Shown: positions 44,200 through 56,078 of the stretch, in pieces
How the letters are laid out: each line of letters begins with the position of its first letter
Numbering within the stretch: position 1 is the first letter of the stretch
From: Closterium sp. Naga37s-1
Lineage: Eukaryota > Streptophyta > Zygnematophyceae > Desmidiales > Closteriaceae
Length of the DNA: 64,000 bases
Direction: 5' to 3'
Assembly (NCBI GenBank): GCA_947471745.1
Contig: CANJKZ010000922.1
Location: forward strand, 3,409,001 to 3,473,000
Position numbers and translations under genes: made by a program
Notes under the pieces: generated by a model
Databases searched by the model: none
Told to the model about the DNA's origin: nothing
The model's input: the letters and a program-made list of their open reading frames with translations, nothing else

Positions 44200-44690
44200 T
44201 TAAAGGAGTTTCAGATGCTGGCGCGAGCTACTGCTCCAAGGTATGCCTATCCCATATCGGCGCTAGGTTTGTCCTGAGACCAGCGCCTCAGGTGGAAAAA
44301 AAAGGCTCACCTGGTCGGCCGTTGAGAGCTTCAGGTTCTCCAGTTGCTGCTCCAGGGCTTGCTTCTCTTGCACAGCTGCCTGCACCTGCTCCTCCACCTG
44401 TGAGGCATGGGGGCGCAGAGGAAAATTCATAGAGGGTTCACATCACACGGCATCCCTGCGCCTGCTCCTGTGTTTGCCTGCCCACCGCCTTCAGGTGCAT
44501 GTGAAAATGGTGAGGAATGAGCGGCCACAGAGTGGGAGGAGGAGTGGAGTGAGAGGAAAAGAAATAGGGGAACTTATAGCAGGCAGAGAAGCTGAAAGAA
44601 GTGGAAACATGGGGATAATAGCAGGCAAAGAAGCGAAAAATAAGTGGAAATAGCGGGACAAGAGAGCAAGCAGAGAAGCAGAAAAGACGT
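44200..44690 (-). repeat. Right arm of inverted duplication
   Basis: Reverse-complement copy of 36190-36633 plus 44053-44110. It includes a minus-strand version of the 29-codon exon (44311-44397) with its own intact acceptor (CACAG) and donor (GTGAGC). It is diverged enough (QALEQQLENLKL versus QSLEQRMENVGL) to be an old duplication. Confidence 0.85.
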
Positions 44691-45579
44691 GACAGCGCCT
44701 CGTTCCCCTTCACCTCCTCCCTCAGCTAGGCATTTGCCGCCCGACTGTTCTCCAAATACTGCATGGCGGTTGCTAGAGTGCTGCCTGCCCGTCCCATCTG
44801 TTGCACTCCAGTATTTGAAACTGCTTCAACCCCATCCTCACTGCCTCTCACTCCCTCCTCCCCTGCATGTCCTCACGTCCCCACGCATCTCCGTTCTCCC
44901 ATACTCCCCGCCAGGTCAAAGCGTTGGAGCAGCACTCGACAGCAGTGCTGGATGGGCTGGTAGCTAGGCTGGCGACCACAGTGCAGCAACTGGAGGAGAG
45001 CCGGGCGGCACATGCCAAGCTGAATCTGCACTCGTCAGCAGAGCGGGATGAGCTGGCGGCCAGGCTGGAGACCGCTGAGCAGCGATTGGTGGAGAGCCAG
45101 GTGGAAGAGGCCAATCTGAGGGAGGAGGTGAAGAAGAAGGAGGCGCAGGTAGAGCAGCTAGTGGCGGTTTCCAAGTATCTGGAGGAGAGACGGGCGGCAG
45201 AGGCCCAACTGAGGGAGGAGGTGAAGGAGAAGGCGGCCCAACTGCAGGCGCAGTTGCAGGCGCTTTCCAAGGAGCTGGAGGAGCTGAGGGGGATGAAGGG
45301 GGTGAGTGTTGTCATGTGTGGGCTGGGCTGTTATGTGAGGGTTCAGAGGGAGAAAGAGGCAAATTTGGAGCATCTGGAGGAGATGCAACGGGCGGAGATG
45401 ATACAACATGGTCTCCGATTTGAATCCCTTTTTCCGCACGTGTCCCAGAGGAGATGGGGCGGAACCTTGCGGAGCATGCGAAGCTAAAGGAGGTGTACAA
45501 GGAGGAGGCTGTGAAGCGCAAGGAATACTACAACATGCTGGAGGGTGAGTGGACTCGGTATTGGGGCATGGCTTGGGCG

Positions 45580-45645
45580 TGGGTTGTTCATGGCGTGGGC
45601 GTGGCTTGGGCGTGGCTTGGGCGTGGCTTGGGCATGGGTGGGTGT
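45580..45645 (+). repeat. GCGTGGCTTGG tandem repeat
   Basis: 12-bp units of GCGTGGCTTGG, four to five copies, in the intron after the neck exon. Confidence 0.85.
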
Positions 45646-45800
45646 CGGCCGCTGGGCAGCTAGGAGTGGTCTGTCGGAGTTGTATGGTACCCTGAACTCC
45701 TCCGTTCCCCCTTCCCTGCCCCCACTCTCTCCCCTTTTGTGCACATTTAGACATGAAGGGCGAGATTTGTCGGGGCTGCCGCTGGTCTATGCGTGATAAA

Positions 45801-47064
45801 AAACTTCTTAAATGTAATAAGCAGGTTTCAAGTGCGGTGGACGATCGGTTTTTTACAATCGATCGTGCAAAATCGTAAGGGGTGACGCGTCCTCACATTT
45901 TGCGTTAGCTCGTTTTGACTTTTCCTCACAGTCCTATGCTTTCCAGGTCCGGGGTATATGATCATGGTTACAATCATAATATAGCATTAACCTATGCTTT
46001 CCATTTCTCTATGCATCGGCCGTACCATCCCCGCAACCTTGTCCTCCTCGCGGTTATCTCCTTCCCCGGATCCGTTGACTTGCAGAGTTGCTAGTTGCGA
46101 GGTTTCACATGTCGTGTTGTGCTTTTGTTTCGAGTCAACCTGAACGCGATTGAGGCACCAAGCAGTGCGATGGAGCAGTGTGGGACATTGCGAGGCGCTG
46201 GCTTGCAAGTTGAGAGTAGAGGCGATCGCTGTGCGGCTGTGAGTCTTCCCAACTGTCGATCACCCACTCCACGGCTTGCAGCGACCACGCCAAGGGTACT
46301 CCCATGCTGCCACGGCATGGGGGGGAGCTGGCTTAGGCGTCTACCACAGCTCGCGTACAGAGTCGCTCTGCTCGCTGCTTTATCTCCCTCCACACGCTCG
46401 CTCTGATGCCTTCCCTTGTTCGTTTCCGGGCACTTCGTTTCTACTGAACACTGCGATTGAGTGGTGCGTGAGCTGATGGTTGGACGAGCAATGTTGCGAT
46501 GACCCTTTCGGCTGGACCAACCACGCCATGGGCCGTAAGGCAACACCATGCGGGGTGTATTTTGAGCTCCTAAGGGGGGGGGGGGGGGGGAGGGGGGAGA
46601 GGGGGGAGTGGGGGGGAGTCATTAGGAGTCTAGCACAGCGCTGCCTAGCGAGTCACCGTGTTTTTCTCTAACATCACTTTGTACTGTCCAATCTTTAAAT
46701 GCTTCCTCTCCTTCTTTCCCGCACCTCTTTCCTTCGTTCCTTCCCGTGTTTTCCTTCCTTCCCCTCGACGCAAGAGGAAGAGAGGGGAGCCATTAACGCA
46801 CATGAGAGGGGAGCCCTTCATTGCGAGGGGCAGAGAGGCAAGAGGAAACAGCAGCTTCGCATCTCCCAACCTTCCTTCATCCACCCGCATTGGGGAGCTA
46901 ATAACACACGTCAGCCAGAAAACTCCACTATTCTGCAATTATCAGGGGACATGCTGGAAGGGTGAGAAGGTGCTGACGTAGGGATGAACGAGTCTGCACA
47001 GTCGGCAGCACGAGAAAGCCCTTTGCTTATGCAAGTATCTGCATGTTTTCGCTTCTGCAGATTT
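45801..47064. other. Spacer without recognisable gene
   Basis: Includes a nearly pure G tract at 46577-46618. Open frames in 46090-46980 have no recognisable domain. Confidence 0.55.
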
Positions 47065-50000
47065 CTCAAGCTCCCCACCATTGACTGCAACCGACGCTGC
47101 AACTCGTACTCCAACACCTCACCCTCCTCTTCATCAAGGTGCAGCTGAAACCCTGAGGGTAGAGGAGTCTTCACACTCCTCCCTTCCTCCAGCCCATACT
47201 TATCCCCCATGGCTGCAAGGTACTTGTGTTGGTGAAGCCTCAACCATCCCTTCACCTCGTCCCGCTCCACGTGAAGACCAAGGTAATACCCCACAGGTCC
47301 AAGGGCCTTGCATTAAAAGCTCTCTAGTAGTTTTCCTTGCAACTCCTTGATCCTCTCCAGGGATGGAGAGAAGAGGAGGATGTCATTGACGTAGACAAGG
47401 AGAAACACCTTCTCCTCCTCCCCCTCAGTAGTGAAGAGACTCTCGTCGCACCCGCTAACTTTGAAGCCAAGAGCCTCCAACGCCTCCACCAGCCTTGCAC
47501 ACTAGCATCTTGAATCTTGTTTGAGGCCATAGATGGCCTTGTTGAGCCTGAAAACACGTCCGCTCCCATCGTCATACCCCTCTGGCTGCTTCATGTAGAT
47601 CTCCTCATCTACCACGCCATAGAGGAACGCCGTCTTCACATCCATTTGCTCCACCTTCCAGACACAAACGGCAGCGGCTGCTAGCAACACCCAGAGTGTA
47701 GGAGCCTTGGCAACAGGAGAAAACACCTCTTGAAATTCAATCCCCTCTCTCTGCTGAAAGCCCTCGATCACAAGCCTTGTCTTGCGCCTCTCCAACTTCC
47801 CCTCCGCATCGGTCTTTACACGTAACACCCACGTGCAATCCAACACCTTTCTTCCCGGGGGCAGATTGGTGAGGGTCCACGTTTCATTCTCCATATGGCT
47901 CTTGAACTCATCCTCCCTTGAAGCCAACCAAGCCTCTCGATCATCTCGACCGAGAGCTTCCTCCATAAACACCAGCTCATGAGGTAAGTTGATGCCAAAG
48001 CAACAAATCTGCTCGATCTCCCCCTCAGCTCCCTTCTCCTCATTTTCCTCCTCCTGGACCAGCAATGCCTTGGGACCCCCAAGCCTTTCATACTTGAGGA
48101 AATCCCTTGGGTGGGCAGCTCTCTTGGGCCTCTCTTTGGCTGCTCCTTCCTTGGCTCCACCACAGACAACATCACGCTTCCTTTGGGTTGTGCACCTTGG
48201 TGGAAGCTTAGGGGATGGTGTAGGCTGCTGCACCTCCTCTTCGGTATCACCACTCTCAGCTACAGGGGCCTCGACTTGCTGCAGTACTCCTTCCACATCT
48301 TCTGCCTCCCATTCAACACCTCCCAAGTCATATGACACCTCTGTCAACTCTGAAGATGAGGACAACTCGATGGGAATGAGAAGTGGGTCGTTCGTTCCCA
48401 CCTCTATTCCAAGCGGAATGGTGACCTTGCTCCTCCTCCGCTCCAACCACTCCTTGAACATGAGCCCCTCCATGAACTTGGCATCCCTAGTGGTGAAGAA
48501 GGTGTTGGATTTTGGGTCCCACATGAGCCAGTTCTTGCTCCCCCGTGCAAGACCCAAATGAACAGCCCACACCGCCGCCGCTTGAAGCTTGTGACGCTTC
48601 TCCTTAGGGACATGCACGAGCCCCATGCACCCGAAGACACGAAGCATATCCAACAGGGGCTTCTTGCCACTCCACTTCTCCATAGGGACCCAATGCTGAC
48701 CTCCCACATGAGTCAACACCCGGTTCTTGATGACGGTAGCATGACGAATAGCGAGGGGCCAGAACCGCAAGGGTAGACCCGAGTCCACCAATATCGTTCT
48801 CCCGCACTTTATGATGGTCAGGTTCGCTCTCTCTGCCACGCCGTTGGATTGAGGGGTGTACGCCGTGGTGAGCTGCTGCTTGATGCCATGCCGCTTCAAC
48901 CAGCTCCGGAACTCCGCTCTCAAAAACTTCCCACCACGGTCGCTACGAATCCCCTTCACCCGCTTGCCGCTCTCTCGCTCCACCATGGGCAGCACTCTTC
49001 AATGATGACCCTTGCAGCATCACTCTTCTTTGCAAGTGGAAAAGACCAGGTGAGCCTTGGGTAATCATCCACCATAGTCATGGAATACATGGCCCCACCA
49101 TCTCCCTTCACCTTCATGGGCCCCACAAGATCCACTTGCACGAGCTCCACCGGGTCACTTGACTGCCCCACCGCCGAATGGAAGGGAAACCGTGAGAACT
49201 TGCTGGTCAAGCAAGTCTCACAAGAGCCCACATCCTTGGGCTCCCCCTTTATCCTCAGCCCCTTGACTCTTTCCTCCTTAAACAGCTGATGTAACTGAGG
49301 TAGCGCCACGTGGCCAAAGTGATGGTGTACGGTGAGCCAATCTGTCTCACCCGTGCTAGGAGTTACACTTGGTAGTTTACCCTCCCCATGCACAAGCAGC
49401 CCACCATCACTGCCATCACCACCTCCTCCACTGGTTACGTGGCTTGCATGCCCTCCTCTTACAGCTTCAGCAGCCAAGCGCGCAGCCGCCTCCTTCCATG
49501 GCAGCACCGGTATCTCCCACATGGACCGGTGCATGTCCTTGCCGCCTCGGAGGTCCCACAACACGTGCCCATCCAGAGTTGCCTTGAACACCTTTGTGCC
49601 CATCATCTCCATCTTCATCCCTGCCTCACAATGACTTGGTAGAGAGAAGGTTGGCACATAGTCCAGGGACAAGAAGAACACGCTTCAGCCCCACAAGCCT
49701 CCCATCCGCACTCATAAACATGGTTGGCTCTCCCCTCGCCACGCACGGGTACAACTTGGCCGGTGGCTGAAACGACGGTAGCTGCCTTTGATGGCCTGAC
49801 TTCATCCAGTAGATCCTTTCAGGTTGTCATGGTCATGAAGGCTCCCGTGTCGATGACCCAATGGGAGGAGCGGTGAGGAGCAACCTTGCTGGCCGGTGCA
49901 ACCATGTCCTCGGAGCATGCCTCTCCTACATGGTAGAACATGCCACCATGTCCGCCAGCACCTCCATCGCCCTCCTCGCTGCCCATGCCTTCTCCCGTAG

Positions 50001-50970
50001 CTCCATGAACACCCTTAGAGCCTTCAATTGATGGCTGACCAGGCCTCCAACCGTCAGGTAGCTTGCGACAAATAAACCACGGGTGACCTTCCACATGGCA
50101 ATACCAACACTTGCCGTCACACCGCTTGCCTCCCTTGTTGCCACGCTTCCCTCCCGAACACTGCTCCCCTCCGGAGCCTTCCTTGGCCTTGACTTTCTTG
50201 CTTCCACGCCCCTTGAAGCCTTTCATGCCGTAGGCAGAGCCTCCACCTTCACCGGCAGCGGCAGTCAGCTCCTTTGTCCGAAACTCCTCTTGAAGGACTT
50301 GAGCACGGATCCACTCAAGGGACCATGAGACCTTCATGCCATTGAGGTTGACCACCAAGGGGCCCCACGACTCCGGCAGCAGGGAGAGAGCCTTGTAGCA
50401 CTTGATCTTCTCAGGGTAGTCCACACCAGCAGCAGAGAGATTCACATCGAGGTCCCGGAGTTGATCGAACGTTCCTTCCACGGCATCACCCTCGTTGATC
50501 TTCACCGCATGGAGTTGTCGCTCGAGCACCACCACCATCGCTTCGCTGCTGGGGGCATGGACATCCTTCAATATTTTCCATGCCTTGGGACCACACTGGA
50601 TATCCTTGATGAGATGCTTGACGTGGTGCAGCTGGTTGGATGAGAGGCATTGAGAGAGAAGGAAGAATCCATCCTTGGATCGGCGATCCCATTCCTTGGT
50701 CGCTCCTTCGCTCGCAGGCCTCTTCAATTCTCCATCCATCACTTCAAGCAGCCCATAATGGTTAAATAGGAGCTCCATCCTGAAGCTCCATGATGCCGAA
50801 TCATCCGCAGAGAACTTCTCTAGGTTGAATGCCTTCACATCATCCTTGGCTGGTGTTGAAACGGATGCTATTGGTGCAGATCCGCCTGCAACGCCTCTTC
50901 CTGCTTCCCCAGCGCCTCTCATGCCACCACTGCCACTAGGACCAGCTGGAGCAGAACCTTCAGCCTCCAT
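47065..50970 (-). pseudogene. Copia C2 gag-pol, broken
   Basis: Gag starts at ATG 50970 (MEAEGSAPAG) and is open through a normal knuckle (CWYCHVEGHPWFIC) to protease VIDTGAFMTM; a one-base deletion then gives a stop at 49819. Integrase VDDYPRL is followed by a frameshift near 48985; the second motif reads RSDRGGKF (Glu to Lys at the end) and the third is GVAERAN. In reverse transcriptase TGG-to-TAG stops the frame at 47502, another stop lies near 47312, and the catalytic YVDD reads YVND (~47385). Useful as the better-preserved Gag of the C family. Confidence 0.93.
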
Positions 50971-51010
50971 ATTGACCCAGGAACAGAGAAGAACCGCCTC
51001 TGGTACCACT

Positions 51011-51637
51011 TGTTATAGTCTAGAGTCCACTTAGGGGTCGCGGATGCCCTTGAAACCGCCTAAGCAGAATCTGATGACTTCGAACCGCCTCTGTTGAAAA
51101 CGCTGTCACGGTCAGCTCCGATAACTCATGAGGCTGAAACTTGGAGAGAATTTATCTTCAGGTGTCTGCTTTTCAACTGTATATTGCTTGCTTTCATCAG
51201 AGGTGTATGCGCTACGCAGTGAACGAAAACGTAAGCTCCGCTGAAAAAACGTGTAGTTTCATTGATGCAAGGAAGAGGTGAGTACAACATTGCCTAAGGG
51301 ACTCTTAAGGGGTTGGGACCATCCTGGGAACTCAGAGAAGGTTGAGTCCTAGGGGAGAAAGGCTAGAGAAGGATGGGAAACATCCTAGCTAGGTCAGCAA
51401 AGCCAACCACACTTGGATGTTCAGAGCTGTACTCAAGGCTACCAATAGTGAGTCAAGCCAACCATGAGTCAGCTTGTCTTCCCACTTGCTCCCTCTTGCA
51501 AGCTTCCAAACTTTTGAAACTTTGAGGGTGTGAAGAACAAATGTTGAAGCACCTCCCCCAAAATTCCAGAAGCTGAGCAGGCTTGTAGGCTGAATGGGAG
51601 TGCGATGACCGTGCCACTATAGTGCTTTGGCACAACA
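51011..51637 (-). repeat. C2 5' LTR
   Basis: 627 bp, starts TGTTGTGCC and ends CTATAACA on the minus strand. Lacks ~390 bp present in the C1 3' LTR. Confidence 0.9.
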
Positions 51638-52110
51638 ACACGCACACGCACTCAGTTGCTAGCGGAGTGCCTCTGCTGGGCTCCCCTCTGTTGTTGCTTC
51701 TGCTGCGCCACTCCTGTGTCTGCCTGCCCACTGCTGCTGCTGCTGCCCTTCCTGCTCTTCAATGCTTCCGTGCTGCTGGTGGCAGCGGTGGTGGTGGTGG
51801 TGGTGGTGGTACTGGTTACATGCATTTGCATGCCGAGGTATGGCATGCAAGCGTGGCATTGTGCGTTGGTGGGGCATGGAATGGTGTGGCATGGCATGAT
51901 GCCATGTGCATGTTGGCAGCACATGTGGGGAAGAGGAGCATGATGGAAGGCTGGGAGAGCAGTGTAAGAGGGAAGTGGAGGGAAGAGGGGTGGACAAGAG
52001 CAGGTGTGGAGCAAATGGCAAGCGTGGCTGCATCGCCTGTCGTGCCATCTCACCACCACTCTCGTCTAGAATTTCAAATCGTAGTGGTTTAGTATGATTA
52101 TGGAAATTAC
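51638..52110. other. Spacer with simple repeats
   Basis: CTGCTGC and GGT runs (51735-51815) and GGCATG-type repeats (51835-51905). No gene seen. Confidence 0.6.
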
Positions 52111-52549
52111 TGTTGGAAACATATAGTTCGCGCTTCTGATGTGTCGAACACTACAACATAAGCAAAGCGAACTACAACGAAGCAACAGCAAGTCAACCAA
52201 ACCGGTTGACAGAAAGACAATAGCAAGAGGTTAAGTTAAGGTCAAAGGTGAGCGACCTTTGACTCGCTGAAAAAGCAGCACGACAGTAATGACACATAAC
52301 TGACTCACTACTGAGCAGCTACCCGAGTCGTCACTGTATCGAACCGCAATAGCAATTACAGTTAGTTAAAACTTTCATATTCCTTGTAATCATATAAAGC
52401 TCTGTATCTCTTTGCTATTATCAACTTGTCTTATTCTCACATACCAGTGCAAGGTGGTTCAACTAGTTCACTAATATGCTTCCGCTAATACATCACTATT
52501 CTGAGCCTTAGTCTTGAAAACGATCGTAAATGCTTTTCTCAGCCCTACA
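52111..52549 (+). repeat. E 5' LTR
   Basis: 439 bp, TGTTGGAAAC...CCCTACA, directly followed by the tRNA-Met-type primer-binding site. The second LTR is not in the window. Confidence 0.78.
52393..52398 (+). promoter_or_regulatory. TATA box in E LTR
   Basis: TATAAA, about 150 bp before the LTR end, a usual place for an LTR core promoter. Inferred from sequence only. Confidence 0.5.
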
Positions 52550-52610
52550 TGGTATGAGAGCTTGCAAGATAAGACTCAACTTTGTTCAACTTCCTACAAC
52601 AACAGAAGAC

Positions 52611-52654
52611 ATGGCAACACAGAAAGAAAGAAGCTCATCTACTGGATCTCCCGG
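52611..52654 (+). pseudogene. Element E gag start, split by A4
   Basis: ATG 52611 encodes MATQKERSSSTGSP. The frame is cut by A4 and continues at 63694 (TTPTPPPASGLQ...) to a TAA at 63788. Downstream the same frame gives MMEKFFSFMSIYEQH, so the TAA is probably a mutation. Confidence 0.65.
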
Positions 52655-52847
52655 TGTCAAAATGTTATATAGCTTATATTGTGTAGGCTATAGTGGGGTA
52701 GCCCATAAGGGGTACTCTCAAACTTATATATAGCTTACATTGTGTAGGCTGTAGTGGGGTAGCCCATAAGGGGTACAACCCAATTAGGGTTAGTACTTGT
52801 ACCCAACTCTTTGCTAGTTCATTCATTCTCGTTCGTTCTTTGTGACA
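52655..52847 (+). repeat. A4 5' LTR with internal tandem duplication
   Basis: 193 bp against 130 bp for its 3' partner. The extra length is a ~60-bp tandem copy (units starting TCAAAATGTTATATAGC and TCAAACTTATATATAGC, each ending AAGGGGTAC). Primer-binding site TGGTTTCAGAGC at 52848. Confidence 0.9.
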
Positions 52848-52879
52848 TGGTTTCAGAGCAGGTCCCTTCCTAGGACCGT

Positions 52880-53264
52880 TTTTTGGGCCCACCACCTGCT
52901 GCCCTCCTAGCCTAGGCCCCGGCTCGTAGCCTCGCGCGCGTCGCCCCTAGGCCCCGGCCCGTCGCCACCCCTAGCCCGGCCTGACGCCCCTAGGCCCGTC
53001 ACTCCTTGGCGTCGCCCCTAGCCCGCCCCCCTCCCCCCCCCAATCGCCCGTCGCCTCTAGCCCGGCCCCTCGTCGCCCTAGGCCCATCGCGACCCCCGTC
53101 GCCCTAGGCCCGTCACGACCCCTGTCGCCCTAGGCCCGTCGCGCCCCCGTCGCCCTAGGCCCATCGCGACCCCCGTCGCCCTAGGCCCGTCGCGACCCCC
53201 GTCGCCCTAGGCCTGTCGCGACCCCCGACGCCCTAGGCCCGTCGCCCCTCACCTAGGCCCAGGC
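52880..53264 (+). repeat. C-rich tandem-repeat leader of A4
   Basis: Units of GTCGCCCTAGGCCCGTCGCGACCCC (about 25 bp), at least five near-perfect copies at 53080-53240. Confidence 0.9.
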
Positions 53265-53481
53265 CCCCACGGCCACCTATGTCGACAAGGTTCCCGCATG
53301 CCTTCAAGGCGCATTACGTTGCTCGAGGCTTCAGTCATCAACAGGGGGTTGACTACTTCCAGACCTTCTCCCCCACCCCGAAGATGACTACTCTTCGGGT
53401 GTTGCTGCACGTCGCTGCTCAGCGTGACTACGAGTTGCACTCTCTGGACTTCAGCACAGCTTTCCTACAGGGCAGCCTGCA
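53265..53481 (+). pseudogene. A4 reverse-transcriptase fragment left of G1
   Basis: Matches A4's own right-hand copy at ~61850-62120 with an internal deletion near 53297; ends at CTGCA where G1 begins. Encodes the FQTFSPTPKMTTLRVLLHVA region. Confidence 0.9.
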
Positions 53482-53883
53482 TGTGAGAGTACGCCGACGT
53501 TCGACATATTTCTCATTTCCATATTTTTACTCCATCTTATTCTCCTTATTTTCCTCTTTCATTTGCACTTTATTTCACCTCAATCGAACTACTATTCTAT
53601 TTTCTAGAGCTTTCCGATTATTTCATTTATTTGGTATTTTCGGCACCGACATTTACATTATACGGCACCGACAGCACCGACAGTGGTGTACCAGGCGTAA
53701 TCTCGCCATAATCCGAAGTGCCAATGGGCTTGTGTGCTTATGCGCACTTGTGATTATCTATTCTAGAATAGCGCGTTCCCGAAGGTTCGGATTATCTGTT
53801 GTTTCTATGTATTTCTGAGTATAAATACGCCTTGTACTCACCTTTAGTGCAACATTCTCGAGTGGAAATTCGATCCTGTGACA
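53482..53883 (+). repeat. G1 5' LTR
   Basis: 402 bp; promoter-bearing copy, TATA element at 53820. Confidence 0.95.
53820..53827 (+). promoter_or_regulatory. TATA box in G1 5' LTR
   Basis: TATAAATA, 56 bp before the LTR end; also present at 60807-60814 in the 3' LTR, from which it could transcribe the A4 reverse-transcriptase region. Confidence 0.6.
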
Positions 53884-54186
53884 CTTGGTATCAGAGCCGT
53901 TTTCACTCGCGGAGTTTCAGCTAAGCAGCGCGCTCAAGAAATTCCTGCTTCGAAAAACCGCCGGGGGCGATGAATTCGGCGCCGACGCTGGTAAGCTCCA
54001 GATTCCGCATTTTTTGAATAACCCCCCTCGCGCGTTTTTTGAACAGGATCGTGAGTTCGATTGTTGGCGAAAACGTTTGCGATATAGGGACGACAATTGC
54101 GAATTGTCGGGACCTATATCGAGCGGTGCAGAAGTAGCGAGACCGACGCGCGACGGATCGAACGACTTCGGGTGAAAGCGCGCGTC

Positions 54187-54696
54187 ATGGCGAAAATTGC
54201 GACAGAAGCAGAATCGATCGTGACTTCGCAGCAGTCGCAAAATTTTCCCAAGGCCCAAGAAATTCGAGCCCCTAACACCTTTGATGGGGAAATCGACGCT
54301 AGGCGCTGGCTTCTGGCGATCGAAATTTATTTCGCCGCCATTGGATGGACAGCACCAGCACTCGACAGAAACAGAATTAAATTTGCAGCAACACTACTGC
54401 GCGGACCAGCAATTGAATGGATAAGCAGAAGCGGTTTATTAAACCAAGGTGAAGCGACGTGGCAGCAATTCCGTGAAGGATTACTACAACGTTTTGAGCC
54501 GATTAATGCAGCGTTTATCGCCCGCGACAAAATACATCGTCATCGACAAATCGGGAGCGTCGCAAACTACACGCAACAAATGGAGGAGTTGTTCAACCGC
54601 ATCCCCGACGTCACGGAAGGCGAAAAAATTAGAGCATTTATCGCGGGGCTGAAAAAAGAAACACGACAACATGTTGCGGCCGCAAATTGGAGCAGC
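54187..54696 (+). CDS. G1 Gag, N-terminal part, interrupted by N1
   Basis: ATG 54187 (MAKIATEAES) is the first credible start; upstream codons in this frame have no ATG. Encodes a Ty3/Gypsy capsid domain with RAPNTFDGEID, ALDRNRIKFAATLLRGPAIEW and FREGLLQRFEP-type motifs, typical of plant chromovirus Gag. The frame is broken at 54696 by N1 and continues at 56223. Intact on the N1-free allele, if one exists. Confidence 0.88.
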
Positions 54697-54835
54697 TGTC
54701 AGAATGTTATCTTATGCTCTAGCCTGTAGTGGGGTGCTCTATAGCGAGTACAACCCTTCTAGGGTTTCCTATTTGTATCCCCATTCTTGCTAGTGCAATC
54801 CTCTTCTTCTCTCTTCTCTCTTTTAAACTTTAACA
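54697..54835 (+). repeat. N1 5' LTR
   Basis: 139 bp, TGTCAGAATG...CTTTAACA. Confidence 0.95.
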
Positions 54836-54939
54836 TGCTATCAGAGCAGGTCGATCCCCTTGGATCGATCCTGTGGGTGGGCTCACCACCTTGTTGCTTC
54901 CGCTGCAACTGCTACTGCTACCCTCTGTGCCGCACGCCC

Positions 54940-55400
54940 CGTGGCGTGCGGCAGTTTTTCTTCCCGCCGTGCGCCCCGAGGCGCGCGGCGGTTTTCTGCC
55001 CGCCGTGCGCCCCGAGGCGCGCGGCGGTTTTCTGCCCGCCGTGCGCCCCGAGGCGCGCGGCGGTTTTCTGCCCGCCGTGCGCCCCGAGGCGCGCGACGGG
55101 TTTCTGTCCCGTCACTCGCCGCGTCGCCCCCGGGAGGCGCTGCGACGGGCGACGGGGACCCGTCGCGCCGCCCAGGGGAGCCGCGCGCGGCCCCTGCTGC
55201 CCCGTCGCGCGGCCCTGCTGCCCCGTCGCGCTGCCCAGGGGAGCCGCGCGCGGCCCCTGCTGCCCTGTCGCGCGGCCCCTGCTGCCCTGTCCCGGACCTG
55301 CCCCGGCCCCGACCTGCCCCGGCCCCGACCTGCCCCGGCCCAACTCCCGTCGCCTGTCGAGGCGACCCTGAGGGGAGTCTACTGGGGGGCCGCGCGTTGC
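54940..55400 (+). repeat. GC-rich leader repeats of N1
   Basis: A 36-bp unit (GCCCCGAGGCGCGCGGCGGT plus TTTCTGCCCGCCGTGC) is repeated four times at 54970-55100; CGCGCGGCCCCTGCTGCCC units follow to ~55290 and CCGGCCCCGACCTGCC units to ~55345. Confidence 0.9.
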
Positions 55401-55437
55401 CCCCCCCCCCCTTACCTCCCTACCCTGTTTTTAGGGT

Positions 55438-55480
55438 TTGGGGGGTGGCGGTTGGGGGGTGGCGGTTGGGGGGTGGCGGG
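55438..55480 (+). repeat. GGGGGGTGGCGGTT tandem repeat
   Basis: Three 14-bp units in N1. A separate exact 30-bp direct repeat (CCTGTATTCCGGGGACTTCG...) occurs at ~55690 and ~55797. Confidence 0.88.
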
Positions 55481-56078
55481 TGTGTGGCGTCGCCTGCTCC
55501 TCCTCCTCCTTCGTCTCCCACTGCTGCAGCTGACGCTGAGGGGGGGTGGACGTGTTGGAGCCGGTGGAGTGGTACTAAGGGGGGGTGAAGGGGGAGTGGA
55601 GCTAGCGGTGTAGCAGCGGGTATGTGTCAGGGGGGAGTGGGATAGTTTGGGGAAGCTGAATGGAGGTTGCCGTCGTGTCGCCAGCAGCACCTGTATTCCG
55701 GGGACTTCGTCCGGTAGCCCAGTCGTAGCCAGCTGTGCCAGCCGCCCGTGGGTCCGTTGCTCGTCTGCCGCTACTTTAGCCGCGGGGCCTGTTACTCCTG
55801 TATTCCGGGGACTTCGTCCGGTAGCCGCTGTGCCAGTCTGCCTCCTGTTGCCTGTGTGTCTGCAGCTTCAGCCGTCGCCTCCTATCTCCTCTCCTCTCAC
55901 TCTCTCTCCTCCTCCTCACTTGCCCGTTGTGACTACCACTAGCTTTGCTCATAATTGTGAACTTAAACTATTGCTTCTTGAACTTGTGCTCAGAATGTGT
56001 GGTGACATTGTGATCCACCCTGAGCTTGTACTCCCTTGCTTACTCTGCTGATTACACCCCACTTTGGCTATGGGGGTG

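Larger units (their letters stand above)
35969..45800 (+). pseudogene. KCBP-like kinesin-14 remnant (FERM part, coiled coil, neck), split by A3
   Basis: Exons in order: 35969-36119, acceptor GCAG and donor GTAAGT, encoding YVQARKDYLRG and ALQI-like sequence, similar to the FERM domain of plant kinesin-like calmodulin-binding protein; 36503-36589, 29 codons of coiled coil (donor GTGAGT); 44915-45301, 129 codons of Glu/Arg/Leu-rich coiled coil (donor GTGAGT); 45451-45544, KEVYKEEAVKRKEYYNMLE, the neck-like segment; 45751 onward, DMKGEI, where the motor should begin but similarity fades. Phases agree across the last three exons. The motor ATP-binding region is absent. Interrupted by A3 and an inverted duplication, so non-functional as assembled. 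The KCBP call rests on neck and FERM motifs. Confidence 0.65.
47065..51637 (-). mobile_element. Copia LTR retrotransposon C2, 3'-truncated
   Basis: Minus-strand relative of C1 with an intact 5' LTR (51011-51637), primer-binding site TGGTACCAGAGG (complement of 50999-51008 region), gag and most of pol. Homology ends abruptly near 47065, just past reverse transcriptase (after SMVGSL), so RNase H, purine tract and 3' LTR are missing. Confidence 0.92.

Noticed and set aside
46091-46549. Basic 152-aa minus-strand ORF
   Set aside because: No domain, no splice or start context, lies in spacer beside a G tract.
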